Translations under genes and position numbers: made by a program
From: Rhodobacter sp.
GTDB lineage: Bacteria > Pseudomonadota > Alphaproteobacteria > Rhodobacterales > Rhodobacteraceae
Length of the DNA: 64,000 nucleotides
NCBI GenBank assembly: GCA_013821825.1
Contig: PNJK01000001.1
Location: 1-64,000 of the forward strand
Direction: 5' to 3'
Shown here: positions 17,740 to 26,528 of the stretch, one piece after another
Position numbering within the stretch: position 1 is the stretch's first letter
Layout of the letters: each line of letters starts with the position of its first letter
Notes under the pieces: generated by a model
What the model saw: the letters and a program-made list of their open reading frames with translations, nothing else
The model's database searches: none
Told to the model about the DNA's origin: nothing

Positions 17740-19199
17740 TACGCCCTCGCTTGTCCAACCGCCCGGCCCGCGCCCTCAGGCATTGGCAACCCGGCATGCG
17801 CCTTTGCAATCGCCTGCAGCTTGCCCCAGACCTCGGGCGCCGCCGCGACCGGCTTGCCCGTGCCGATGTCGACGTGGAGGCACAGCTGCTCCACCGTCGC
17901 CACGCACACATCGCCCTTCATGATCCGCACGAAGGACCGGAACCGCTTTTGATCCGCGCTGATGATCTGCAGCGTTCCGGTCAGCCGGTCGCCCAGCTTC
18001 GCTTCGCCCAGATGCCGAATATGCGTCTCGGCCGAGTAATAGCTGTGCCCCGCCGCCACGTAGTCCATCCCCGCCCCGATCAGCCGCAGGAACGCGTCAA
18101 CGGTTTCCGAATTGGCAAAGTAATAGCGGCTTTCGGTCATGTGGCCGTTGTAGTCGATCCAGCCCGGCAGCACCTGCATCCGGGCCATTTCCAGTGGCTT
18201 GGCCGTGTCGGGCACCGGATCGGGCAGCGCCAACCTGCGCCGCGCGTCATGTTCGTTCAGGACGCGGCCCGCGCCGACGTTGCGGTCCTTCAGCGCGCGC
18301 AGGATGCCGACCAGGTTCTGGTCGCGCAGCCGTTCCAGATTTCGGATATGCATATGCCCGGACTGTGCGTCGGACTGGCCGGCCACCAGATCGACCAGTT
18401 CGTCGTTGAACTCGGGCACGTCGGTAAGCTTGGTCCATGGCCACTTCAGTGCCGGGCCGAACTGGGCCATGAAATGGCGCATCCCCGCCTCGCCGCCCGC
18501 GATGCGGTAATTCTCGAACAGGCCCATCTGCGCCCAACGCAGACCGAAGCTCATGCGGATGGCATCGTCGATCTCTTCGGTGGTGGCGACGCCGTCCTTC
18601 AGCATCCACAACGCCTCGCGCCAGACTGCCTCCAGGAACCGGCTGCCGATAAAGGCGTCGATCTCCTTGCGCATGACCAGAGGGAACATACCGATCTCGG
18701 TGACGATCTTCTTCGTCCGCTCAATGATCTCGGGCGGGTTGGCCGCCGAGGCCGAAATCTCGCAAAGCGGCAGCAGGTAGACAGGGGTGAACGGGTGGGC
18801 CACGATGATGTTGGCAGGCGCCACCGCGCCCTTTTGCAGATCGACGGCCTTGAAGCCGCTGGTAGATGACCCGATCAGGATGTCCGGGCTGGCCTGCTGC
18901 ATCTGGGCATAGACTGCATGTTTCAACTCCAGACGTTCCGACACGCTTTCCTGCACATATTCCGCCCCTTCCAGCGCCTCGGCCATGGTCGCGGAAAAAC
19001 ACACGCGGCCCTCGGGCGGCATCGGACCATCCGACAATGAAGGGACGGCAAGCCGGGCGTTGGCCAGCATGATCTCCACGTTGCGCTCCGCCCCCGGTGC
19101 GGGGTCGAACACATTGACATCCCAACCGTTCAGGACGAACCGGGCCGTCCAGCCGCCGCCGATAACCCCGCCGCCAATGATTGCTGCTTTTCTGGTCAT
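17739..19199 (-). CDS. lcdH: L-carnitine 3-dehydrogenase fused to betainyl-CoA thioesterase
   Basis: The 486-residue protein is a two-enzyme fusion. Residues 1 to about 320 are an NAD-dependent 3-hydroxyacyl-CoA-dehydrogenase-type carnitine dehydrogenase, with GGGVIGGGWTARF and the SSTSGFKAVDL and NIIVAHPFTPVYLLPL blocks. Residues about 340-470 are a hot-dog thioesterase (LPGWIDYNGHMTESRYYF). This fusion is described in rhizobial carnitine catabolism: the dehydrogenase makes 3-dehydrocarnitine, and the thioesterase releases glycine betaine from betainyl-CoA made by the BKACE partner encoded two genes upstream. ATGA overlap with the membrane protein upstream and a one-base overlap downstream show tight operon structure. 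Confidence 0.9.
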   Translation of the reverse strand: MTRKAAIIGGGVIGGGWTARFVLNGWDVNVFDPAPGAERNVEIMLANARLAVPSLSDGPMPPEGRVCFSATMAEALEGAEYVQESVSERLELKHAVYAQMQQASPDILIGSSTSGFKAVDLQKGAVAPANIIVAHPFTPVYLLPLCEISASAANPPEIIERTKKIVTEIGMFPLVMRKEIDAFIGSRFLEAVWREALWMLKDGVATTEEIDDAIRMSFGLRWAQMGLFENYRIAGGEAGMRHFMAQFGPALKWPWTKLTDVPEFNDELVDLVAGQSDAQSGHMHIRNLERLRDQNLVGILRALKDRNVGAGRVLNEHDARRRLALPDPVPDTAKPLEMARMQVLPGWIDYNGHMTESRYYFANSETVDAFLRLIGAGMDYVAAGHSYYSAETHIRHLGEAKLGDRLTGTLQIISADQKRFRSFVRIMKGDVCVATVEQLCLHVDIGTGKPVAAAPEVWGKLQAIAKAHAGLPMPEGAGRAVGQARA

Positions 19200-19567
19200 G
19201 AGAATGCTCCACGAAGGACAATCGCGTTCATGCCGATGAACGCCACAAGAAAAGACCGGACGCCAATTCGCGCCGGAGTAATCCGACCGCGGAACATGCG
19301 TCCGACCGACGTGCCCAAAAGGCTCAGAGCCCCCGCATTGACCACCCAGACGACCGCGCGGAACTTGAGTTGATCTGGATGCCGGTCAAGCTGCGCCTGC
19401 GATGCGAACATCTCCGCTGGAAGGCCGAAAACGATGTATCCCAATCCAAGTGCCGCAATTGCCAAAGCAGCGAGCGGAAACATCCACCCCGGTTCAGCCG
19501 CCTGCTGATATGCCGCCATGCCGAAGGGCGCCGCGACAAGGAAAGTCCAGAACCCCAGGATCGTCAC
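19196..19567 (-). CDS. Unknown small membrane protein in the carnitine operon
   Basis: A 123-residue protein, GTG start, with three or four hydrophobic segments (about residues 3-17, 27-49, 72-86 and 102-117) separated by a polar loop, ASQAQLDRHPDQLKF. I recognise no family. It overlaps the BKACE stop by GTGA and the dehydrogenase start by ATGA, so all three are translationally coupled. That makes it a constant partner in expression: a transport accessory, an enzyme anchor or a sensor are all possible. No signal peptide cleavage site is evident. Confidence 0.7.
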   Translation of the reverse strand: MTILGFWTFLVAAPFGMAAYQQAAEPGWMFPLAALAIAALGLGYIVFGLPAEMFASQAQLDRHPDQLKFRAVVWVVNAGALSLLGTSVGRMFRGRITPARIGVRSFLVAFIGMNAIVLRGAFS

Positions 19568-20478
19568 TTCGCCACCGGCGCACGCTTTTCCAGCTTCAGT
19601 CGCGCCCGGACCTCGGCCGGGGTGATCACCCGCGCCCCAAGGTTTTCCACGATGGTCGCTGCCCGCTCCACCAGCTGCGCATTCGTCGCCAGCACCCCCT
19701 TCTCCAGCCAGAGGTTGTCCTCCAGCCCGACCCGCACATTGCCCCCGGCAATCGTTGCGGCCGCAACATAGGCCATCTGGTTGCGCCCCAGGGCAAAGGC
19801 GGAATAGTGCCAGCTGGTGGGCACATTGTTCACCATCGCCATGAAGGTGTTAAGGTCATCCGGCGCGCCCCACGGCACGCCCATGCACAGTTGCACCAGC
19901 ACCGGCTCGGGGATCACGCCTTCATTCACCAGTTCCTTGGCAAGCCACAGGTGGCCGGTGTCAAACGCCTCGATCTCGATCCGAGCGCCCGCCGCCGTCA
20001 TCCGCCGCGCCATGTCGCGCAGCATGCCGGGCGTGTTGACCATCACATAATCGGCCTCGTTGAAGTTCATCGTGCCGCAGTCGAGCGTACATATCTCGGG
20101 CCGGCATTCGACGATATGGGCCACCCGCTCCTCGGCCCCTGCCATGTCACTGCGCGGGCCGATCCGGCCCATATCCTCGGTCCCCTCGAAATAGATGTCG
20201 CCGCCCATTCCGGCGGTCAGGTTCAGCACCACATCCGTGCCGCTGTCGCGAATGCGTTCCGTCACCTCGCGGTAATACTCCAGCTTGCGACTGGGCTTCC
20301 CCGTCTCCGGGTCACGCACATGGCAATGGACCACCGCCGCCCCCGCCTTGGCCGCCGCAATTGCGCTGTCGGCGATCTGCTTCGGCGACCGGGGCACGTG
20401 GGGCGAGCGGTCCTGCGTGCCGCCCGATCCGGTCACGGCACAGGTGATGAAGACTTCGCGGTTCATGGTCAGCGGCAT
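19564..20478 (-). CDS. BKACE-family dehydrocarnitine cleavage enzyme
   Basis: BKACE enzymes (DUF849, beta-keto acid cleavage) condense a beta-keto acid with acetyl-CoA to yield acetoacetate and a CoA ester. In carnitine catabolism the beta-keto acid is 3-dehydrocarnitine and the product betainyl-CoA. The 304-residue protein has the zinc-binding VVHCHVRD, the phosphate/CoA loop NLTAGMGGD, the strand CTLDCGTMNF, and the C-terminal VRVGLEDNLW. The start at 20478 is set by AGGAG seven bases upstream. It is the first gene of the operon and faces the CdhR-like activator across about 70 bp. The assignment rests on the adjacent dehydrogenase-thioesterase fusion. Confidence 0.88.
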   Translation of the reverse strand: MPLTMNREVFITCAVTGSGGTQDRSPHVPRSPKQIADSAIAAAKAGAAVVHCHVRDPETGKPSRKLEYYREVTERIRDSGTDVVLNLTAGMGGDIYFEGTEDMGRIGPRSDMAGAEERVAHIVECRPEICTLDCGTMNFNEADYVMVNTPGMLRDMARRMTAAGARIEIEAFDTGHLWLAKELVNEGVIPEPVLVQLCMGVPWGAPDDLNTFMAMVNNVPTSWHYSAFALGRNQMAYVAAATIAGGNVRVGLEDNLWLEKGVLATNAQLVERAATIVENLGARVITPAEVRARLKLEKRAPVAK

Positions 20479-20548
20479 GGGGCATCTCCTCTTCACCCGC
20501 CACCATACCCCGCTTGTCAACCAGCGCATTGCACTTTACGAAATCTGC

Positions 20549-21556
20549 ATGACGGAAAACGCACTCTTCACGCCGGCCATGGGCCCCTTGACGATCGCCC
20601 TCTTCGTGCTGCCGCAGGCGTCCATTCTCGAGGTCGCCTCCGCCCTCGACCCCCTGCGTAACGCCAACCGCCAGCTGGGACAGGAGGCCTTCCGCTGGCG
20701 CGTGGTCACCCCGGACGGCCTGCCCGTGCCCCTGACCTGCGGCATCGAACTGCCGTCCTCCGGAAACCTGTCTCACGCCATCGGCGCCGACGCGCTCATC
20801 GTCATCGCGGGCTACCGCCTGGCCGAAGTCGCCACCCGCCCGCTGATCCGCGACCTGCGCCGCATCGCTCCCCGCTTCGCCTTGGTCGGTGGAATCGATG
20901 CCGCCCCCTGGGTCATGGCCCGCGCGGATCTTCTGAATGGATACCGCGCCACCGTGCATTGGGAAGACCTTGAGGATATGGCCGCCATGCACCCGGACAT
21001 CGACGTGGTTCCCGACCGCTACGTCATCGACCGCAACCGTGCCACCATCGGCGGAGCCGCAGCCGCAACCGATTTCATGCTGCACCTGATCCGCGCCCGC
21101 CATGGTGCAGCGCAGGCACGCCAGGTCGCCGCCAGTTTCCTTGCAACCGTCCGCAAAGGCTCGGAACCGCAGATAGCCCCCTTGGCGCAAGACCCCGCCC
21201 TCGACCCCCGCGTCGCCCGTGCCGTGGCCTTGATGGAGGCGGCACTCGACGTCCCCGAACCGGTCGCAGCCATCGCGGCAACGGTCGGCATCTCGCCCCG
21301 CCGCCTTGAAACCCTGTTCCGGCAAGACCTCGGCCTCACCCCCGGAGCCTACGCCCTCGGCCTCCGCCTTGCCGCCGTCCGCCGCCTGTTGACCGACACC
21401 GCGCACCCGCTGTCAGAGATCGCGCTCCGCACCGGCTTTTCCAGCCCTGCTACCCTGTCCCGCGCCTTCAGAGCCAGGTTCGGCCAGCCCCCCGGATCAC
21501 TTCGAACCGCAGGCTTCCTCTCTGCGAAAATATCCCACGGGGGTGCGGGGGTGTGA
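20549..21556 (+). CDS. cdhR: GlxA/CdhR-type AraC-family transcriptional activator
   Basis: A 335-residue regulator with an N-terminal class I glutamine-amidotransferase-like (DJ-1/PfpI) sensor, residues about 10-190, and a C-terminal AraC double helix-turn-helix (VPEPVAAIAATVGISPRRLETLFRQ ... LSEIALRTGFSSPATLSRAFRARFG). CdhR of pseudomonads has this architecture and activates carnitine dehydrogenase genes. Here it is divergent from the carnitine operon with about 70 bp between starts, which must contain both promoters. The start codon is uncertain because no clear ribosome site precedes 20549. The last 13 residues are encoded by the repeat/terminator element at 21519-21565. Confidence 0.82.
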   Translation: MTENALFTPAMGPLTIALFVLPQASILEVASALDPLRNANRQLGQEAFRWRVVTPDGLPVPLTCGIELPSSGNLSHAIGADALIVIAGYRLAEVATRPLIRDLRRIAPRFALVGGIDAAPWVMARADLLNGYRATVHWEDLEDMAAMHPDIDVVPDRYVIDRNRATIGGAAAATDFMLHLIRARHGAAQARQVAASFLATVRKGSEPQIAPLAQDPALDPRVARAVALMEAALDVPEPVAAIAATVGISPRRLETLFRQDLGLTPGAYALGLRLAAVRRLLTDTAHPLSEIALRTGFSSPATLSRAFRARFGQPPGSLRTAGFLSAKISHGGAGV

Positions 21557-21565
21557 AACCCCCGC
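21519..21565. terminator. Bidirectional hairpin terminator with composite element copy C
   Basis: GCGGGGGT-GTGAA-ACCCCCGC (21545-21565) sits exactly between the convergent cdhR-like and dipeptidase stops. It is preceded on the plus strand by AAAATATCCCACGGGGG, which on the minus strand is the repeat tail CCCCCGTGGGATATTTT. The cdhR-like stop codon lies inside the hairpin. Confidence 0.65.
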
Positions 21566-23575
21566 TTACGCCGCGTCCAGCAGGCCGCGGCCTTTCAGCA
21601 AGGCCTCCACGCCCGGCATCCGGCCCCGGAACTGGAGATAAAGCGCCTCGGCATCTTCAGAGCCGCCTGCCGACAGGATGAACCGCTCCAGCCGCGCCGC
21701 CGTCTCCGGATCAAACGGATCGCCCGCTTCCTCAAAGGCAGCGAAGGCATCCGCGTCCATCACTTCCGACCACATGTAGGAATAGTAGCCTGCCGAATAA
21801 CCGTCGCCGGAAAATACATGCGCGAAATGCGGCGTCGCGTGGCGCATCCGGATCGCCCGTGGCATCCCCAGTCCTTCCAGCGCTTCTGCCTGTTTCTGCA
21901 TGGGGTCGGCAGGGGCCGCGCCGCTGTGAAACTCCAGATCGACCAGAGCCGAGCTGACGAATTCCACCGTCGCAAACCCCTGGTCATAGGTTCCCGCCGC
22001 CAGCAGCCGCTCCAGCATGCCGGCAGGCATTGGCTCCCCCGTTTCATGATGCCGCGCGTGTTCTTCCAGCACCGCCGGAACCTCCAGCCAGTGTTCATAA
22101 AGCTGGCTCGGCAGTTCCACGAAATCCCGCGCCACGGATGTCCCGGAAATGAACCCGTAGGTCACGTCCGACAGCATCTGATGCAGCGCATGCCCGAATT
22201 CGTGAAACAGGGTCCGCGCATCGTCATAGGACAAAAGCGTTGGCGACCCCTTGGCGAAGTTGCACACATTCACCACCACAGGCCGCTGCTCGCCGCCAAG
22301 CTTGCGCTGCGACCGCATCGCCGAACACCAGGCTCCGGACCGCTTTGACCCCCGCGCGAAGTAATCGCCAAGGAATACCGCCACATGGGCACCCTTACGC
22401 GTCACCTCCCACCCTCGCACATCAGGGTGATAGAACGGCCCGTCGATCTCGCGGAACTCCAGACCGAAGAGTCGGTTCGCACAGTCGAACTGCGCCCCCA
22501 GCATCGCCTCCAACCCGAGGTACGGCTTCAACGCCGCCTCATCCAGATCATGCTCGGCCTTGCGCCGTTTCTCGCTGTAGTACCGCCAGTCCCAGGCTTC
22601 CAGGGGCGCTGGCAACCCCTCTGCCACCAGCATCGCCTCCAGCACGGCTGCATCGTCCAGCGCCTTCGCCTTGGCCGGCTCCCAGACCCGCATCAGCAGA
22701 TCGCGCACCGCGCCTGGCGTCTTTGCCATCTCCGGTTCCAGCTTGAAGGCAGCGAAATCTGCGTAGCCCAACAAACCCGCCCGCTCTGCCCGCAAGGCAA
22801 GGATCTCTGCGGCCACCCCGCGGTTGTCCGTCTCGCCCCCGTTCGCCCCGCGCGCCACCCAGGCCTCATAGGCCCGCTCCCGAAGCGCCCGGTTCGGCGA
22901 AAACTGCAGGAACGGCACGATCAGCGATCGGTTCAGCGTCACAACTGCGCCAAGGCCCCGCTCCGCCCCCGCCGCCCGCGCCGCGTCCTGCACGAACCCT
23001 GGCAAGGCACCCAGATCGGCCTCGGACAACTCCATGAACCAGGCCCGCTCATCTGCCAGAAGGTTCTGCGAAAACGCCGTCCCCAGGACCGCCAGCCGCG
23101 ACTTCACCGCCGTCAGCCGCTCTGCCGCCGCCCCTTCCAGCGCCGCACCGGACCGCACGAACATCTGCCGGTAGAGTTCCAGCACCCGCATCTGCTCGGG
23201 CGTCAGTCCCAATCCCTCGCGCCCGTTCCACAAGGCCTCGACCTTCGCCCACAACGCCTTGTTGTTGGTGATCTCGGACGAAAACGCGCTCATCTTCGGT
23301 GCAAGATCGCGCATCAACGCCTCGCGCGCCTCTGTCGAATCTGCACCGGCAAGGTTGTAAAACACCCCCGACACCCGGTCGAGGTCGCCCTCGGCCAGTT
23401 CCAGTGCCTCGATCACCTCGGCAAAGCCGTTCCCCGGCCCCTCGGCAATCGCCGCGATATTGGCCCGCGCCCGCGCCAGTGCCTCGTCAAAGGCCGGAGC
23501 AAAATCTTCATCGCGGAGCAAGGCGAAGGGCGGAAGGCCGAAAGGCGTCTCCCAAGGCTGAAGCAGAACATTCAT
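21566..23575 (-). CDS. dcp: Peptidyl-dipeptidase Dcp (M3 metallopeptidase)
   Basis: M3 zinc peptidases degrade short peptides in the cytoplasm. The 669-residue protein has the HEFGH zinc motif in DDARTLFHEFGHALHQM, the downstream SYMWSEVMDADAF block and the substrate-loop SGDGYSAGYYSY. Its opening (LLQPWETPFGLPPF) and overall spacing fit Dcp rather than oligopeptidase A. No signal peptide is present. The start at 23575 has AAAGGAG at a good distance; a longer frame adds nothing conserved. The gene ends in a hairpin shared with the convergent cdhR-like gene. Confidence 0.92.
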   Translation of the reverse strand: MNVLLQPWETPFGLPPFALLRDEDFAPAFDEALARARANIAAIAEGPGNGFAEVIEALELAEGDLDRVSGVFYNLAGADSTEAREALMRDLAPKMSAFSSEITNNKALWAKVEALWNGREGLGLTPEQMRVLELYRQMFVRSGAALEGAAAERLTAVKSRLAVLGTAFSQNLLADERAWFMELSEADLGALPGFVQDAARAAGAERGLGAVVTLNRSLIVPFLQFSPNRALRERAYEAWVARGANGGETDNRGVAAEILALRAERAGLLGYADFAAFKLEPEMAKTPGAVRDLLMRVWEPAKAKALDDAAVLEAMLVAEGLPAPLEAWDWRYYSEKRRKAEHDLDEAALKPYLGLEAMLGAQFDCANRLFGLEFREIDGPFYHPDVRGWEVTRKGAHVAVFLGDYFARGSKRSGAWCSAMRSQRKLGGEQRPVVVNVCNFAKGSPTLLSYDDARTLFHEFGHALHQMLSDVTYGFISGTSVARDFVELPSQLYEHWLEVPAVLEEHARHHETGEPMPAGMLERLLAAGTYDQGFATVEFVSSALVDLEFHSGAAPADPMQKQAEALEGLGMPRAIRMRHATPHFAHVFSGDGYSAGYYSYMWSEVMDADAFAAFEEAGDPFDPETAARLERFILSAGGSEDAEALYLQFRGRMPGVEALLKGRGLLDAA

Positions 23576-23636
23576 CGCGGATCTCCTTTGCCGCAAAACC
23601 TAGGGCCCCCGGACCCCAAGGTCCACCCTTCCCCCC

Positions 23637-23676
23637 TTGCTCTTTTCGCAAATTCTCTCAGGATTTCCGGGGGCGG
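23637..23676 (-). repeat. Composite intergenic element, copy D
   Basis: On the minus strand this reads CCCCCGGAAATCCTGAGAG followed by AATTTGCGAAAAGAGCAAG, a diverged relative of the GGATATTT...GGAACAGAAG tail. It lies between the ABC permease stop and the dcp start, where a terminator would be expected. Confidence 0.4.
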
Positions 23677-23741
23677 AATGCCCCATCAACCAAAGCCGGT
23701 TGGCGCGCCAGAAGGTTTGCGGCGCATGCCGCTCCCTGTCC

Positions 23742-24539
23742 CTACTGCCCGTCCCGCCCGCGCAACCCTGCCTCCAGCCGCCTGAGAACCAGACTGAGCC
23801 CGATCGTCATCGTCAGATAGAGCAGCGCGGCCACGTTGTAGGTCTCGAAATAGCGGAAATTGCCAGCCGCCGTCACCTTGGCCAGCTGCGTGATGTCCGT
23901 CACCCCCAGCACGGAGACCAAAGACGAATCCTTCACCATCGCCACAAAGTCGTTGCCAAGCGGCGGCAGTACCATGCGGAAGGCTTGCGGAAAGACGATG
24001 TGACGGAACCGCTGCCAGCCGTTCAGGCCAAGCGCTTTCGCCGCCTCGATCTGGCCTGTCTCGACCGCCTGCAGTCCCGCACGGAAAATCTCGGCGAGGA
24101 AGGCCGAATAGGCCAGCATCAGCGCAATCACCGCGCGCCACAACAAGGGGAAATCCCGCCCCCGCAGCTCGTCCGCCCCCAGGGGGATCGCCAGCCAGTT
24201 CCACGCCGCTACCAGCCCCGGCGCAAGCACGAAAGCCACATAAAGCAGCAGCACGATGATCGGCACGCCCCGCATCACCTCGATGTAAAGCCGCGCCGCC
24301 TGCCGCAGGACCACAACGCGCGACAGCCCCGCCAAAGCAAGGCCAAGCCCGATAAGGCACGCCCCGGCATAGGCCACCAGCGTCACCAGAACCGTGATCC
24401 AGATACCTTTCGCCAGCGTCGCAAGGGCCGCTGAATAGACCGCACTTGCCCAGACCTCATAGAACAGCCAAAGGCCGGCGATCGTCACGATCACCAGCCA
24501 CCAGGGAAAGTCGCGGTCAGGCTGCGAGGAGGGAGTCAT
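23742..24539 (-). CDS. Polar amino acid ABC transporter permease
   Basis: A 265-residue HisMQ-type inner-membrane permease with about five to six transmembrane segments. The EAA loop that contacts the ATPase is clear: EAAKALGLNGWQRFRHIVFPQ. The conserved segment RGVPIIVLLLY and the end LSLVLRRLEAGLRG are typical. A matching periplasmic binding protein is encoded just upstream. No ATPase or second permease is adjacent, so the permease may work as a homodimer with an ATPase encoded elsewhere. Confidence 0.9.
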   Translation of the reverse strand: MTPSSQPDRDFPWWLVIVTIAGLWLFYEVWASAVYSAALATLAKGIWITVLVTLVAYAGACLIGLGLALAGLSRVVVLRQAARLYIEVMRGVPIIVLLLYVAFVLAPGLVAAWNWLAIPLGADELRGRDFPLLWRAVIALMLAYSAFLAEIFRAGLQAVETGQIEAAKALGLNGWQRFRHIVFPQAFRMVLPPLGNDFVAMVKDSSLVSVLGVTDITQLAKVTAAGNFRYFETYNVAALLYLTMTIGLSLVLRRLEAGLRGRDGQ

Positions 24540-24546
24540 GGGGATA

Positions 24547-24570
24547 GGCCCGGGCGGTCAGGCCCGGGCC
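24547..24570 (-). terminator. Intercistronic hairpin between binding protein and permease
   Basis: A perfect 9-bp stem GGCCCGGGC / GCCCGGGCC with a 6-base loop separates the two genes. Such hairpins often stabilise or partly terminate the upstream message, giving more binding protein than permease. Confidence 0.6.
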
Positions 24571-24578
24571 AGTGGGCC

Positions 24579-25364
24579 TCAGCCGCCAAGCTTGTAGTCA
24601 AGGAACCACTTCTTGTTCAGCGCCTCGATCGTGCCATCCGCTCGCATCGCCGCAATCGCCGCGTTCATCGGTTCCACCAGGTCAGAGCCTTTCGGGAAGA
24701 TGAAACCGAAATCCTCGGTCCCCAGCTTGTCGCCCACGATCTTCAGACCGCCGGCGCTGGCATCGACATAGCCGGCACCCGCCGTGCCATCGGTCAAGAC
24801 CAGATCGACATCGCCCGCCTTCAGCGCCTCGACCGTGGCCCCGAAGGTCTCGAACAGCTTGATGCGCGGGTTGGCTTCGTTGCCGTCCAGCACCTCGTAG
24901 ACGCCGACATAGAACGGTGTGGTACCAGGCTGCGCGGCCATCAGAAGTTCGGCATCAGCGGCAAAGCTGGCCGCATCGGTGAACCGCTCTTCATCGCCGC
25001 GCACCATCATGACCATCTCGCTGGTCATGTAGCTGTCGGAGAAATCGACCTGCTCTTTCCGGTCGTCGCGGATCGTGATCCCGGTCATGCCCATGTCGAA
25101 CTGGCCTTCCGACACCGCAGGGATCATCGCATCCCAGCTGATGTTTTCGTAGGTCACCACGATGTTCAGCCGCTTGGCGATTTCCGCCAGCGCATCATAT
25201 TCCCAGCCCACCGCGGCGCCCGAGGCGTCAAGGAACTGCAACGGCGGATAGGCGTTTTCGGTCACGATCACCACTTCGCGGCCAGCAAGATCGGGCAGGT
25301 CCTGCGCGAAAGTGGGCACAGTCAGCAGCGAAAGGCCCAAAAGGGCGGCAGCAGTCAGCTTCAT
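24579..25364 (-). CDS. Amino acid ABC transporter periplasmic substrate-binding protein
   Basis: A 261-residue family-3 solute-binding protein with a cleavable signal ([21 protein letters not shown]). The mature start has the usual strand [14 protein letters not shown] and then [41 protein letters not shown] is the ligand-binding signature, and [15 protein letters not shown] closes the second lobe. The arginine in TIRDDR is the residue that usually binds the alpha-carboxylate of amino acids. The exact amino acid is unknown. It is the first gene of the transporter pair. Confidence 0.92.
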   Translation of the reverse strand: MKLTAAALLGLSLLTVPTFAQDLPDLAGREVVIVTENAYPPLQFLDASGAAVGWEYDALAEIAKRLNIVVTYENISWDAMIPAVSEGQFDMGMTGITIRDDRKEQVDFSDSYMTSEMVMMVRGDEERFTDAASFAADAELLMAAQPGTTPFYVGVYEVLDGNEANPRIKLFETFGATVEALKAGDVDLVLTDGTAGAGYVDASAGGLKIVGDKLGTEDFGFIFPKGSDLVEPMNAAIAAMRADGTIEALNKKWFLDYKLGG

Positions 25365-25399
25365 CGGTCACGCTCCCGGAATGGATGGTCAGATTGCGA

Positions 25400-25600
25400 C
25401 TATGCCATTCCCTTGGCGCGATGCAAGAAGCCGCGTCGCAGTTGCTGGACGGTCTCGGTCACGGATGGGTCGTTCTCGATGTTCGGCGCGATCGTTTCGG
25501 GGCCGATCAGAATTGGCGAAGGTACCGCGCTGACTGCACCGGCCGCACGCACCGCCAGCGCGGCCAAAAGGATCATCGGCTTTGCAGGTTTCGGGAACAT
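25400..25600 (-). CDS. Putative small exported protein
   Basis: A 66-residue frame starting at 25600 after a GGGGGG box. The N-terminus (MFPKPAKPMILLAALAVRAAGAVSA) resembles a signal peptide, followed by a proline-rich segment and a charged helix, ENDPSVTETVQQLRRGF. No family is recognised. It fills the gap between the ABC binding-protein gene and the DUF924 gene and reads in their direction. It could be spurious. Confidence 0.42.
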   Translation of the reverse strand: MFPKPAKPMILLAALAVRAAGAVSAVPSPILIGPETIAPNIENDPSVTETVQQLRRGFLHRAKGMA

Positions 25601-25661
25601 CTGCCCCCCATCTTTTCAGCCAGTCATGCTGAAGAAACGCAAGAAACGCGGAAAAGCTCCC

Positions 25662-26435
25662 TCATATGCGAAGACATGCCGCCAATTGCCCGGGGCCGTC
25701 GGCAGCAATGGCGCAAAGCTCCCGGCAAATTGGTGACCGCCTTTGCGTTTGCCACCCCGCGGCGCTTCGGGCCGCTGCCGCAGCCTGTTGCCCTTCGGTC
25801 TTGGCGGCTATTGTCCGCAGGTCGGTCTGATGAGGAAACGTCCCCGCCGAGAGGTACTCTGCTTCTTCGGGCGTCGACTGGCGCCCCAGAACCGCGTTGC
25901 GGTGGCTGTGCCGGCCAAACCTTGCGATCACTTCCCAGTGCTTTTTCGGCTGCTCGACCCCGACCTCGTAGAACTTGCGCAGACGTTCAGGTGCTGCCCT
26001 TTGCGCCGCCTCTGCCACCGCTATGGCACGGTCCAGATTGGCAAGGTGATCGTCGCATTCGCAATGCTCCAGCGGCAGCTTGAACATCGATTTGAACCAG
26101 ACATTTTCCAGTTTGTCGAAATGCCCGTTGTCGAACCCTTCCAGGCAAAGCGCCAGTGCCTTGGGGTCGCTGGCATAGGCTTCGGGCGTGTCTGCCCAGA
26201 TCGACCGCGGGAACTGGTCCAGCACGATGATCAACGCCAGTCGTCCGCACGGCGTCGCCGCCCAATGATCCAGCTCCCCCCGCACGGCCTGTTCAGTCAG
26301 CGGGGTGTACCTTGCCATCACCGCGGGCCCGGCACCGCCCCGCATGCGCCAGACCCAATGGTCAAGATGCGCCTGCGGCTCAGGATCAGGCCCGTCGGGA
26401 AACCAGAATTCGAGGATATCGTCCGGAGTCGTCAT
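25662..26435 (-). CDS. DUF924 family protein
   Basis: The 257-residue product matches DUF924, a helical tetratricopeptide-like family of unknown function. Landmarks are DILEFWFPDG at the start, ALIIVLDQFPRSIW, and FARFGRHSHRNAVLGR-type sequence followed by STPEEAEYL. The last 60 or so residues after FPHQTDLRTIAAKTEG are alanine/glutamine-rich and run past the usual family end, perhaps from a late frameshift. It is not visibly linked to its neighbours. Confidence 0.82.
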   Translation of the reverse strand: MTTPDDILEFWFPDGPDPEPQAHLDHWVWRMRGGAGPAVMARYTPLTEQAVRGELDHWAATPCGRLALIIVLDQFPRSIWADTPEAYASDPKALALCLEGFDNGHFDKLENVWFKSMFKLPLEHCECDDHLANLDRAIAVAEAAQRAAPERLRKFYEVGVEQPKKHWEVIARFGRHSHRNAVLGRQSTPEEAEYLSAGTFPHQTDLRTIAAKTEGQQAAAAARSAAGWQTQRRSPICRELCAIAADGPGQLAACLRI

Positions 26436-26528
26436 CTGCCGCCCCTTTGCGTCCGGCCAGAAATGAACTTCGCCCGCATGGCGTCGGTCGTCTGCGACCT
26501 TGCCCAGATCGGGCCAGACCAGCAGCCA

